This document shows, one piece after another, positions 46,530 through 57,730 of a stretch of 64,000 nt of DNA. The translations under genes and the position numbers were made by a program. Source of the stretch: Ampelocalamus luodianensis (lineage: Eukaryota > Streptophyta > Magnoliopsida > Poales > Poaceae); assembly GCA_036346255.1 (NCBI GenBank), contig CM070633.1:21266001-21330000 (forward strand), in the 5' to 3' direction. Position 1 is the first letter of the stretch. The number at the start of each line of letters is the position of its first letter. Below the pieces are notes generated by a model. That model had not been told where the DNA came from. It ran no database searches and saw nothing but the letters and a program-made list of their open reading frames with translations.

Positions 46530-49500
46530 ATGGCATTCTGGGGTAAAGCGTGGTTCTTTGCTCTGTTTACCTCATCTCATTTCTTGATTACTTCGTCGTT
46601 ATTGTTGTTGTTGATGGTGCTGATGCTGCTGTTGTTGAACACATGGTTTGTGCAGGCGTGGAGGTGAAGCCTGGGAAGCCCTACACCCACAGCTACCACC
46701 CCTCCCATGGCCGCCTCCGCATTTGCCAGGTTCAGGGTCCCTGCCTCGTCGAATTTCTCATTTTTTTTGCATTTCTAGATGCTGTGGTTTGCTTGGCATG
46801 TGGTACATCGGTACACGATCTTGCTGACTTTTACCTCTTATGATCATCATATTGCTTATTTCTGATAGGGTTCTTGAAAAGAAAATCGTAATTTGATTGA
46901 GAGTAGTCGCTTATAATTCCTTTTCAGTTTGATTTATTCCTTTTTGCGTAATGTAAATGTTAACCAGTGAACCTATCTTTGTGTATGATGTGTTATTGGC
47001 ATCCCTTCATTATATTCGTGCGACCTTGAGCTTCATCGTTTCATTGGAGCAAGTAATTGCAGTACTACCGCCGTCTTTATTGGACTTGAAAAGAAAATAA
47101 ATTGACCACTTCCTCCTTTTTCATTTGGATAGAGCATGCTCAATTGCTCATGTGCTTAATTAGCATTTTCCCTTGTTGCTGGAACTGAACAAAATGCTGG
47201 AATGGTTGAATGTTTGCTTCTGAGCATCACAACCCATTTCAACAGGTCTTTACTATAATTAATATTTTTGTTATGATTTTTAGGCTACACTGGGCAGTTG
47301 TGATGCTACTGCAAGGACGGTGGTGCAATGTAATGTTGGTAACAAGACACCCATCATACTTTGTAGTTTGAATCCTAGATTGGCTGAGATGTGCCATCTG
47401 GAGATTGAGTTGGAGGAGGACGATGAGGTTGTGTTTTCAGTACTTGGTCAGAGTTCCATTCATCTCTCCGGGTATTACATCCGTTTGAGCAGCAGATGTC
47501 ATGCAGGAGATGACGACGAATCGTATCCTTGTTCATAGCCCTAGCTCTTTGTTTCACTTTTGCGTCACGTTGCAGACTGCCAGACTTCGAGTTCATTCTT
47601 AACATTGTAACTAGAGAATCTCATGGGGAGGATATTGGAGAGTCTGATACTGATGAGGAATATGGTGTGAGTGAGGACAGCTATGAATCTGACTTTATCA
47701 ATGATGGTGACACTGCAGTATCTGAGGACAAGGACAGATCTGACTTTATCGATGATGATGATGTGTGCTCCGCTCCCCAGCGCCAAAAAAATGAAGGTAC
47801 TGGATTGAGTTGTGTGACACTGAATTACTTACAGATACTTACTTTTAGCTTTCTTTTAGCTAGGGAACTCTTAATGAAACTTAACGATGTTCATGAAGTT
47901 CTGAACCTGTCTTTCTTATAGTGCCTTCATATTTATAACTAAAAATGAGAATGAGTAAACTCATGAGTGAATTGTCTTACACTTAGTTTTTGTTTCTCAA
48001 GAGAAAAATTGGGATTACTTTTCATTTTGGGGCCATGGATATGTCTGCTAGCTATCTCGAGTTTTTATCATGGTAACAGGTGTTATTATTTTTCATTTGT
48101 CTGATCCTGCATAGCTATAACCTGCAATATTCTTTTAAAGCTGTTCTTTTTTGAAAGACCTTTAAAGCTGTTTTCTTCTGCTGTGTCATATATTTGCATG
48201 TCTATTATACTAGAGAGTTCCTAGGATCAATCACTGCAGGATCATTTGTTTGCTTCTGGTTTTATGTTGTTTTTGTAAAGTTGAATTTAACATGCCTTTG
48301 CCACTTTATTCTGACCAAGGATAAAAAAACCGGCAGTACCGGCCCAGACCAGTCAAAAAATATCGGTCCGAAAAAGTTGTAACTTTAAATTTTGAAATAT
48401 CAATTTAAATTTGAACAATAATTCTGGACGGTAAACAGACGAAAACCGATCAAATTCAAATTTTGAGTTTAAATTTTGTTTGATGAAATTTGGTCGGTTT
48501 AAAACCGGTAACCGGTACTGGAGGGGTCCGATATCTTTCTCGTTTCCGGTTTTTGAATCCTTGGTTCTGACTAGTGCCACTATACCTTGATTCATGCTGT
48601 TTTTTATTGTGTTATTCTGTTCGTGTTCACACAATGACATTGTAGGTTGCCAATATGTCTAATCCACAGATTTCTATTGTTTATGCCATAGATTTTGAAA
48701 AGCCAACTGGTAAGGTTGAAAGACGGCGACGCTTAAAGAAGCACCAAGTTGACAGCACCGATGACCACAATTACGATTCTCCATACAAGCCTGCTGTCAG
48801 GCGCAATGCTCGATCAATATTTGATAGTGGCAGTGAAGATGAAGATAGTGCGCCTATATCTGTTTCTTTGGCTAAGAAAGATAGAGCTAAAGTTTCTGAG
48901 GAAGTCAAACCCCCAGGTGTTGAGGCAAATGGTGAGACCAGAAAAAAGAGTAAGGATGTCAGGAAAAGAAAAAGTGATGCCATCAGTCAGGATCCTGCAT
49001 CGCCAATGTATATCTCTTTCTTCATACTTAGTGTATGTGTTTGTATTGTGTATACTGATATGTACCCCGTTACATGTCATGAGCAGGGATGTAATATATG
49101 TGAATGGATCATCGATTTCAAAACAAGAAGCTGAACCAAAAAAGAAATCGAAGAAAAAGATGAGAAATCAATCAGAGGCAGAAGACGGAAAACATTCCAA
49201 CAAGATAAGAACATTGGAGGATGGGCTGACCATAGAAGATCTCTCAACAGGAAACCTAGATGCGAAAATGGCTTCTAATGGCTGCAAGGTAGCCCCTAAG
49301 TTTCTTTCGTGAGCTTTCTGTGTAGTATTATTGTAATTGTACATTTCATACTACATGTCTGGCAAAGGTCCGTTGCTTTATGATCATCTTGCAATTAGCA
49401 CTCAGATTTCTACTGACAGTGCTCATGGCAATTTTTTTGTCATACATGCTTTGCAGTCGGTGCATTGTAATTTCTTATATCAAGGTGCCTTGTCCAAACA

Positions 49501-50054
49501 ACAGAGAGATGTAAACAACCCAACTTTTCTTGTGCAGGTTTATATCAAATATGTTGGCACACTACAGGATGGGAAAATTGTTGAGTTTAATGTTGGTGAA
49601 AAGCCTTACAAGTTCAAGCTTGGTAAAATATACGCAAACATATTCTCTTTTGTATTATGTTTTGAATTCTTAATATAAATGCTTACAATGCATATCATGC
49701 TGACTAAAGGTGCTGGGAAAGTAATTCGTGGATGGGATGTCGGTATTTGTGGTAATCATCTTAGAGCTTAATTTTTACGTTTCAAAATTATTTTTGGAGT
49801 ACGGTTTATAGTTTTCTGATATCAACTGTAGGTATGCGTGTTGGGGACAAAAGGAGGCTCACCATCCCACCATCTATGTGGTATGTGCATTTGGCATCCT
49901 TTACAACTTTCAGTTCTATATACACTTCTCTTTGCAACAATGCTTATTCTGCTTTGGATTACATTTATTTTCCAGCTACGGCGATAAAGCAGTGGGAGAA
50001 GTACCCAAAAATTCAACAGTCATCTATGAAGTTGAGTTAGTGAAAGTCAGATAA
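46530..50054 (+). CDS. FKBP53: FKBP53-type nuclear FK506-binding peptidyl-prolyl isomerase
   Basis: Histone-chaperone-type immunophilin, expected in the nucleus or nucleolus. Hand-joined exons 46530-46542, 46656-46729, 47284-47522, 47615-47796, 48692-49007, 49087-49288, 49538-49622, 49710-49751, 49832-49880 and 49976-50054 give 1281 nt (426 residues plus TAA). All introns are GT-AG and phase is kept throughout. Residues 1-100 are nucleoplasmin-like (MAFWGVEVKPGKPYTHSYHP; SIHLSGYYI). Next come an acidic Asp/Glu-rich tract (about 105-165), a Lys/Arg-rich middle with RRRRLKK and PKKKSKKK (nuclear targeting), and an FKBP domain (about 322-426) with KVIRGWDVG, MRVGDKRRLTIPPSM and IYEVELVKVR. Arabidopsis FKBP53 is 477 residues. 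The FD pair of the active site reads VE (GKIVEFN) and the usual SMGYG is SMCYG, so isomerase activity may be weak. The exon 5 acceptor at 48691 is the least certain join. A hAT MITE sits in intron 4. Confidence 0.9.
48316..48563. mobile_element. hAT-type MITE in FKBP53 intron 4
   Basis: CAAGGATAAAAAAACCGG ... CCGGTTTTTGAATCCTTG terminal repeats, flanked by ATTCTGAC (48308-48315) and GTTCTGAC (48564-48571), 7 of 8 matching. It is 248 bp, with several ACCGGT/CCGGTA words inside. It lies well away from the splice sites. Confidence 0.88.
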
Positions 50055-50640
50055 ACCAGAAACGTGTCCCAATATTCTGCGTGCTCATGTCCTATGCCAA
50101 AGGCTGCGACGTGACCTCCTGGATTTTTGTCTAGCTTCATATGAAAGATATTCATATTTTGTTTCACTTAGGCGATGGTGTACCTCATCTTTTGTTTTGT
50201 TCTAGCGGAATTACTCTGCACTACACTATAGAATGTTATCTTTGGTCAGACAGACTACTCGGGTGACTTGTTGCACCATAGAACATTTCCACTGTCATCT
50301 AAGATCGCCTTCAATAGAAGATTTTGTTTGACCAATCTGGCTGGTGTTCAGATTTTGTTACGCATCTGTTGAAGGTGGTGAAAAATATTTAGTACCCAAG
50401 TCATCCATCAGTCCTACAGGTCCAATGACTTGCTACGTCACTTTGTAAACTGCATATGATCAGTGTAGTACTATTCTAGTTCGGTAATTTGTCATGGTTC
50501 GTGATTATTTGGATGTCTTCTGTTCTCATTTTCCTGGTTACTTTGTTTATAGATTAAGAAGATATACCTGGCTATCGTGTCAGTTAGAGATGTTTCTGAA
50601 GTCTTTTGTAAAAGAGCTCACTTTAAGTGAGTTCAGAGTT
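50055..50640 (+). other. FKBP53 3' UTR and downstream sequence
   Basis: Unspliced AT-rich sequence after the TAA, with no other coding signal. The polyadenylation site cannot be placed by eye. Confidence 0.4.
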
Positions 50641-51420
50641 TTTTTAAAGTCTGCTGCATGTATTTTGGAAGATAAGGTCTGGGACAGCTTCGTATTTCGC
50701 TGGAAAAGTGGGAAGCCATCCCAAATGGGTGGTTTTCAGTAGCCATTTTTAGAAAAGACAAAAGCAGTTTTGAACGTGGGAAAGCAGGAAGCGAGAAGCT
50801 ACCTTGGGGTAGCTTTCATAGCTTCGGTGGGTTGGTTTTGGGACTTTGTTACTGAAGTTGGGATGAAATTACCCACTAATGCTATCGTATATAAACTCCA
50901 AAATTCCCAAAGCACTCCTTATTTCTCCTCCCCTCTCTAGCGCCTCCTCGGTCTCTGTCGCCTTGGTTGTTCACGTTGCCCCCGACCAGCTCCCTCTTCC
51001 TCTTCCTCCGACGTTGTCCACACCGCTCCCATCCTCCTATCTCGGTGTCCGCCCCCTCCCCCTGTCCTCCTCCCTTGGTTTCCGTCGTCTTCGTCGTCCT
51101 CATCATTGTTGCCCCGGCTTTCCTCCTCCTTCGCCACTGTTAATTGCGGTCAATTGTCGTTAATTGCGGTTAACTGTTGTTATTTGCCATTACTTGCTGT
51201 TAATTGTAGTTGATTACGATTAATTATCGTTAATTGCGGTTAATTGTTGTCAAATGTCGTCAATTGTCATCATTTGTCTCAGAGGCAATTTCCCAATTTA
51301 GAAGTTCTAGCCAACCGACTTAAAAGCCATACTGCCAAATACCAAACGTTTTCAATTCAGCCGTTCAGCTTAGCCGGAAACTGTTTTTCAGAAAAACAGT
51401 AACCATGCCAAACAAACCCT
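50641..51420. mobile_element. Probable transposon with CT-rich and 10-bp-repeat interior
   Basis: The right end reverse-complements to AGGGTTTGTTTGGCATGGTT, a Tourist/Harbinger-like edge, and includes a GTTTTTCAGAAAAAC hairpin. A matching left end was not found with certainty. The CT-rich middle (50920-51130) resembles a grass 5' UTR; its frames on both strands are not recognised. Confidence 0.4.
51140..51279. repeat. 10-bp minisatellite, about 14 units
   Basis: Successive decamers TTAATTGCGG, TCAATTGTCG, TTAATTGCGG, TTAACTGTTG and so on keep a strict 10-bp register, with consensus T(T/C)AATTG plus three variable bases. Confidence 0.85.
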
Positions 51421-51483
51421 AAGAAACATCTTACTTTAATTGGAATAGGCTGAAAATTGGAACCATCTTACTTTGTTTCCAGC

Positions 51484-51537
51484 CTCCATCTGACGACGAA
51501 AGTAATTGTCCTTCTGATGATGGAACCAAGAAATATT
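51484..51537 (+). other. Orphan terminal-exon-like segment
   Basis: A good acceptor (TTACTTTGTTTCCAG) is followed by an open frame PPSDDESNCPSDDGTKKY and a stop. Composition is coding-like, but no upstream exon partner is visible. It may be an alternative last exon of the FKBP gene or a relic of another gene. Confidence 0.25.
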
Positions 51538-51689
51538 GAGTAGCATGCTGCACAATACATTACGAAACATCATTACGGAAGAATTTGGTGGACTTCACCC
51601 GATGCACTATTAGAAAATAAAAACAAAAACCGTTAATTCAGCGTGCAAGGTTCTTCTAATCCTCAAGGGTAATTTAGACTTTTTATCAT

Positions 51690-51903
51690 TTACATACAAC
51701 TCAATAAGCCAATATGTCATAAAAAAAATCAGATTACCAAACACTATAGCTCGACTTAAAAGCTAAGGGACTTATAAGTTTATTAAGCCAAAAAACTGGT
51801 TTTGAGCTATAGACAAAAAAGACTAAACCTAAACAAACAGGACCAAAAAACTGGTTTTAAGCTATAAGTCAAAAAAGCTAAGCCTAAATAAACATGGCCA
51901 AAA
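51690..51903. mobile_element. Tourist-like MITE with a 55-bp internal duplication
   Basis: The right end reverse-complements to GGCCATGTTTATTTAGGCTT. Two direct copies of CCAAAAAACTGGTTTT start at 51788 and 51843. It abuts the broken end of the AK-HSDH exon. The left end is uncertain. Confidence 0.5.
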
Positions 51904-52950
51904 AGTTGGCTCTTCACCGGAATATCGGAAAGTTCAAGCCTCAAACCAGACTCCCTTGCAAGGATAATGACCTGCTCCAAAAAAAAAAAAAAGTTTGGTG
52001 AGTAACAAAGCAAAAGAGAAAGGCAAACAAAAAGGTACAATTATATCCATGTCTATTTTTCTTTTACTTTATCAAAACCAACAAAGATAATAACATTCGT
52101 CAAAATTGCATTTCCGTTCGCAAATATACAATCCTTTATTACACAAGGAAGAGCTAGAAATTTCATCATGTGATCATGGAAAACGTGAGGCAAAAATTAG
52201 GTTCAAGAAGTAATTGCAAACCCAAGCTTGAGTGAGATTGAAATTCTAACCAAAGGCAAGTGAGGATAAATACATCTTCAGATGCGCAAGGCTAAATATA
52301 TAGCTTGAGAGGAAGCCTGCTGAAGAAACGAGTCAAGGAAGAATGTGGAACCTTGGATAAAGGCTCAAAGGGCATATCTGGTACCCTAGATATAAATGTC
52401 ACCCTAAACAGGTCCTAAGAGTATTATTCAACTGAGTTAATAGGGACAAGTTAGTCCAAATCAAAATGAAGTAAAAGTGTATTTGCCCAGATTCTTATGG
52501 TAGTAAAAATGTTGCAAAGATTCTTATTCATGTGGATATGGGAATAAAAAGATGAGTCAACTAAGCTGATGCTGCGAACCTTGGTTCACAAATCACAACG
52601 GTGCCCAATATTTAAGAATAGGTAGGATTTTTGTGACAATTCTTTTTGAAAGAAACCAAGCTCTACCTTTCTGGCAACATCAGTTCCAGATAGATCATCT
52701 CTTGGATCTGGTTCACTGTATCCAGCCTCTCTTGCTTCAGCAACATCACTAAAGGTCCTTGTTCCTTCAAAATTGTTGAAAATATAACTCAAAGTTCCAC
52801 TGCAATTGAACAGTCAACAAACATGTGGAATTTTCGGGAATAATATGTGTTCCGCAGGAACCCCACACCCTTTATTTATAGCTTAAAGTAGAACCCAACT
52901 CTAATACAACTCATTATTTAGATCTAATACAAACTCTTCAACACTCCCCC

Positions 52951-53538
52951 TCAAGATGGGCCGAAGATATCAATCATATCCATCTTATTACATATTGTAG
53001 TACACTCATTAGGACCTAACCCTTTAGTAAAACAGTCAGCCAACTGTTCACCAGACTTAATATACTCCAACTTTAATATTCTGTCATCGAGTTTTTCCTT
53101 GATAAAAAACCTATCAATCTCAACGTGCTTAGTACGATCATGTTGAACTGGGTTGTTAGCAATGATGATTGCAGATTTATTGTCACAATACAACACTAAG
53201 AGATTATTTCTCCATACCCGAAGCTTAGACAATAAACCCTTCATCCATATCATTTCACTCACACTCAACGACATTGCTTTGTATTCTGCCTCTACAGTAG
53301 ACCGAGCTACAACCTCCTGTTTCTTGCTCCTCCATGACACAAGATTACCTCTCACAAAGATGCAATATCCAGAAGTAGACCTCCTGTCATCCACACTGCT
53401 TGCCCAATCAGCATCGCAATACCCTTCTACATTCAGGTGTTGATTTTTCCTAAACCAAAGACCTTTCCCGGGACTACCCTTCAAATACCCCAGGATTCGA
53501 TAGACAATATCTATGTGTCCTGTTCTGGGTTCATGCAT
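52951..53538 (-). pseudogene. Copia RNase H domain
   Basis: Frame with GYCDADWASSVDDRRSTSGY, a VSWRSKKQEVVARSTVEAEYK motif and LYCDNKSAIIIANNP, the standard copia RNase H blocks, including the CDADWA and EAEYKA acidic residues. It ends at a stop close to the polypurine tract. It is separated from reverse transcriptase by stops between 53539 and 53745. Confidence 0.85.
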
Positions 53539-53745
53539 ATATCAACTAACCACACTCACTGCATATGAAATATCAGGTCTTGTATGACACAAATAGATTA
53601 GACGCCCAACAAGCCTTTAATAAGCTTCTTTGTCAACTGGATCTCTCGACTCAGCACATAGCTTGTGATTCCTGTCAATAGGTGAAGCAATAGGACGACA
53701 CCCAAGCATACCTGTTTCTGCCAGCAGATTAAGGACATACTTTCT

Positions 53746-54231
53746 CTAGGAGATAACTATACCCTTCGAAGAACGAGCAATCTCGATCCCAAAAAAGTAT
53801 CGAAGAGCTTCAAGATCTTTCACCTCAAATGCCTCTCCCAGTCTTTTCTTCAAGGACTTGATTTCCTCAGCATCATCTCCAGTGATCACAATATCATCAA
53901 CATAGACTGCCAATATAGTGATATGTGATCCTCTATGCCTATAAAATACAGTATGATCTTCATTACACTGAGAATAGCCCATACTACAGGCTGCGCATCT
54001 GAATCTATCAAACCATGCCCTTGGAGACTGCTTCAGACCGTATAAAGATTTCTTGAGTTTACACACATTCCCATTAGTCTGCCTATTCTCAAAGCCAGGA
54101 GGAATCTCCATATATACCTCCTCTTGTAAATCTCCATGTAGAAATGCATTCTTCACATTCAACTGATGTAGGGGCCAACCAAAGTTAGTTGCATAGGAGA
54201 TCAACGTTCTTACCGTGCTCATCTTCGCCAC
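53746..54231 (-). pseudogene. Copia reverse transcriptase domain, catalytic Asp altered
   Basis: Contains HQLNVKNAFLHGDLQEEVYM, LKKSLYGLKQSPRAWF and YVDDIVITG. The YVDD box is intact, but the first catalytic aspartate of the copia (D)VKNAFLHG block is Asn here. Frames on both sides are closed by stops. It cannot act as a polymerase as read. Confidence 0.85.
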
Positions 54232-54495
54232 TGGTGCAAAGATCTCATCATAGTCTATCCCATATGTTTAACTACAACCTTTTGCAATCAATCATGCCTT
54301 GTATCTTTCTATCTTGCCTTCATAAGTTTGCTTAATTGTAAACATCTATTTGCATCCTACTGCCCTTTTTCCTGCTGGAAGTGGAACAAGATCCCATGTC
54401 TTGTTCTTTTGAAGTGTACTAAGTCCCTCCTTCATAGCATCCTTCCACTTAGGATCCTACTTAGCAAATCACCAATTCTTTGGAACATGCGCTGT

Positions 54496-54771
54496 CTAAA
54501 GAGATGCAATGAATGCTTTGTATGCAGGTGAGATATAGGAATATGAGATGAAATTTGCAATGTTATGCTCAAAACCATACTGGACTGGAGGCTTTCCTGC
54601 ATTAGCTCTAGTTTCCCTACGTTGTGCAAGTGGTAACTCTAGATAGGAGTGAACATTACCACTCGCCCCAAGGGGAGGCAAAGAACTGAATGGAGAGAGA
54701 CTCGAGGAGGGAGTTGGGACTGAATCAATTAGCAAGGCTGGCTGTTTAGAAGGCTGTTCAGGCTGTGGCAA
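54496..54771 (-). pseudogene. Copia linker before reverse transcriptase
   Basis: Pro/Ser-rich frame ending PPVQYGFEHNIANFISYSYI, typical of the variable linker between integrase and reverse transcriptase. Stops separate it from its neighbours. Confidence 0.55.
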
Positions 54772-55263
54772 TGCCGACTAATCAGAAAGCTTCGCCGTTG
54801 GTGGCTCAGGTGCTGACTGCTTGTCTCTCGGCTCCTCCCCCTATTTCACAAAGCGTCTTCGCTGATAAACTTGTAATTCTTTTGGGGCTATCACATCTCT
54901 TGCATATTCCATTAGGTTTGGGCACGAAATTGTCCCCACAATGACTTCTTCTTGTTGTTGATTCTCCTTGTTCTCCCCTTCTCGACTGTCATCCTCAGTG
55001 ATAGGAGAGAACTCCAAAAACTGATCAAGCTGATCAAGAGTACTTCCACTCGTGTAGTACGGCTAAAACTCCTGGAATATCACATCGATACTCACAAACA
55101 ACTTTCGTTCAATTGGGTTCCAGCATTTATAGCCCTTCTGACTTGATGAATAGGCTATAAAGATACATTTCAATGCTTATGGATCTAGCTTGCCAACAGT
55201 TGGTCGGTGATCACGTACAAAACACACATAGCCAAACACCTTGGGAGGTACCTTGAACTCTCG

Positions 55264-55773
55264 TTAACCCAAAAGAAGTTTAGTTGGAGACCTCATCCCA
55301 AGTATTCGATACGGCATGCGATTGATGAGATACACTGCCGTCATTACTGCCTCGCTCCACAATCCCTTTAGCACATTCATCTGAAACATGAGTGAACGTG
55401 CTACATTAGCCCTGGGGCCAGCTCGGCCCCTTCTTCGACCTCCACCTCCACGACCGCCACGATCTCCACCTCGACCTCCACGACCACCACGACCTCCACC
55501 TCGACCTCCATACTGTGGAGAAGGACAAGCACGGCTCAGATGTTCTCTCATCCCACAGTTGTAGCACTCCCTGTCATCTGGTATGGCGTATGCCGATCTC
55601 ACCGGGTTGTTGTTCCCCATTACTCGTAGTCGAACCTCCTCTTGCACCATAGCCGAGATAGCCTCCTCCATGGTAGGCAAGTTTGCCAAGTGAAACATGG
55701 TAGCTCTTCTACTCTCAAACTTTGAGCTCAGTCCCTTTAGAAAGTGCGTAACCTGTCTGCGTTGCAGCCACAC
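55264..55773 (-). pseudogene. Copia gag C-terminus fused to integrase tail
   Basis: Gag sequence FLKGLSSKFESRRATMFHLA leads to a zinc knuckle CYNCGMREHLSRAC and an RGG-rich tract, then directly to MFQMNVLKGLWSEAVMTAVY and LINRMPYRILGM, which belong to the C-terminal part of integrase. Protease and the integrase core are absent, so one internal deletion of roughly 1 kb or more joined gag to integrase in frame. Confidence 0.8.
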
Positions 55774-56448
55774 CCTGCCAGCCTCAATATCACTAGTACA
55801 TGCTAACTGCAGTGGATCATAGTAATCTAAATCTGCTCACAGTTGCTGCAGTTCACTAGCATACTCTTGGATGGTCTTCTCCTCCTATTTCGAGGCCTCT
55901 ACCTTGCCCTAGACCTCCACCATTATCATCACATTTCCTGCCCCGGAGTACATGTTTCTCAGCGTCTTTCACATCGTTGGTGCACTCTGCATCATCTCCA
56001 CCATCCAAGCGATGGATGGAGATATCAAAGTCAGCAACTAAGCTACCACCACAGAGTTGGTGGTGTTTCATATCCTCCAATCTATGCTCGCCTTGTCTGC
56101 AGGCTCAACACAAGTCTCCCACAGGTAGTGCTCCACCCCCTTCATTCTCAGAATTAGTTGAGCCCTTCTAGACCAACTCAGATAATTCTTACTTCCTTCT
56201 AACTTTACATCATTTGGTATCAACTCCAGCTTTAAGTCAGATGACCCTGCACCAGCCCTCGGACCTATCATACCTGTCACGAAGAGGTCCTGTAACATGC
56301 TTCTCATATCACCATGAGTTACTAGCGGTGAAGTCGTCTCAACAACTGCCTTTCTTTTCTCTTCTACCGCCTTCATTGCTGCTTCTTCCTCCTCCTTCCT
56401 CACAGCCTTAATTTTCTCAGAGGTCATCCTCTCAAACAACCAGAGCAA
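55774..56448 (-). pseudogene. Copia gag N-terminal half, with stops
   Basis: 56448-56068 reads LFERMTSEKIKAV, an acidic/basic coiled stretch, then KLEGSKNYLSWSRRAQLILR, a gag hallmark, ending at a stop. 56067-55774 continues gag through several in-frame stops. Confidence 0.7.
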
Positions 56449-56580
56449 TGCAAATCACTACCAAGATATGCCGCGCGTATCTCCCACGATCACGACAAGT
56501 CTTCACGCATCAACATTTTACTGAACCTCGATGACTGCTTTCACAGTTATCAAAATCATGTACTCATGTACATCCTAAAC

Positions 56581-56604
56581 ATATATATATATATATATAT
56601 ATAT
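56581..56604. repeat. TA microsatellite
   Basis: Uninterrupted AT dinucleotides in the untranslated leader of the copia element. Confidence 0.9.
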
Positions 56605-57730
56605 TCTCAACCTTTCTTCTCTCTCCTCCTTTTTCTTCCTTTGCTGACACTTCTTTCGCTTGTTTTTCCTCTCGAGCGTTTCCTCCCGAGCAGCAAACCC
56701 GAGCACTGCTGCTTCTTAGCAAACCCGAGTGCTGCTTCTTCTCACCGAGCGCAGCCTCGCCGAATCTCCTCTCTTCCTCTACCATCGCCCAAGCGGCGAG
56801 CCCGAAAGGCAATGAAGCGGCGATCAAGGGCGCGGCCGAGCGGAAGCGGACGCGAAGCGGCGTTCGAGCGGAGGCCCGGGCGACGGCGATGACCCGCGTA
56901 CTCGCGTGGCCCGCACAGTTGCCCGCAATGCACGGCGGCGGCGGCTAGTGTCTGCGCGGGCACAGGGACGGCTTCGAGTTGAACGACGGCGACGGCAAAT
57001 TGGATCCGAGGTGAGTAGGGTTAGGGTTGGGTGGTGGGGGATGGCTCTGATACCATGTGGAATTTTCGGGAATAATATGTGTGTGTTCCGTAGGAACCCC
57101 ACACCCTTTATTTATAGTCTTAAAGTAGAATCCAACTCTAATACAACTCATTATTTAGATCTAATACAAACTCTTCAACAAAACATTGTATCAGCCAACA
57201 TCATGCTAAATTATTGAACAAAAAAAGCATTTACTACAATCCAAGTAAACTTCTACTAAGTTTCCTTTGTGGTTTACTAAAATTACAGTGTCAAGCCGGT
57301 CAAGGTAGTTGTGTTCCTGAAGCATACACACAGACCTAAAAATGCCCTCCATACACAATATCTTGTCACCTGTCTCTAGTAGACCTCGCAGGGTGCTAAT
57401 GATTGGGAGGCCAGCACCAACAGTTGCTTCGTAAAAGTAATGAGTATATGATGCACGCTGCAGAGTCCTTTGTTTCAGATACTGTATGCAAAGAATAAAA
57501 TCATTTCTTAGTTGATAAACATTCCAACAGCAGAAAATGTGACATACAAAGGTGCAAGTTCGTGAATACAGGGATTTCACATTGATGTGATATTTGTGTG
57601 TTTGAGATCATCATTGTGTGAGCAACAGGATCTCAATTACAGGGTTTAAGGCTATGGGGTATGGATTAGCCATGATTTGCAATCAGCAACAAGTTTCTAG
57701 TGACTAGGCATTAAGTAACTGGCTGGTTAT

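Larger units (their letters stand above)
52824..57180 (-). mobile_element. Copia LTR retrotransposon, internally deleted
   Basis: LTRs 57056-57180 (5') and 52824-52943 (3') begin TGTTGAAGAG and end TTCCACA on the minus strand. The 5-bp duplication AAACA is perfect (52819-52823, 57181-57185). The primer-binding site TGGTATCAGAGCC, matching initiator Met-tRNA, directly follows the 5' LTR. A GAGGGGGAG polypurine tract precedes the 3' LTR. The body is 4.36 kb with gag, an integrase tail, reverse transcriptase and RNase H remnants, all interrupted. The LTRs are only 120-125 bp and differ by a few indels, so insertion was not very recent. Confidence 0.95.
51909..57481 (-). pseudogene. AKHSDH2: Aspartokinase/homoserine dehydrogenase, three-exon relic
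   Basis: Three minus-strand exons match the homoserine dehydrogenase half of the plastid bifunctional enzyme of the aspartate pathway (threonine, methionine and isoleucine supply). Exon 57481-57336: YLKQRTLQRASYTHYFYEAT and STLRGLLETGDKIL. Exon 52799-52667: GTLSYIFNNFEGTRTFSD and EPDPRDDLSGTDVARK. Exon 51971-51909: VIILARESGLRLELSDIPVK. Splice sites and phases agree between exons. A copia element fills most of the first intron. The third exon ends abruptly against a MITE, and the remaining C-terminal exons are absent to its left. Upstream exons, including the aspartokinase domain, are not seen to 64000, though they could lie beyond the edge. One valine codon appears lost (SDVAEA, where the family has SDVVAEA). 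A catalytic product is not possible from these exons. Confidence 0.85.

Noticed and set aside
55843..56157. Plus-strand frames across copia gag
   Set aside because: Antisense to gag; His/Leu-rich shadow.
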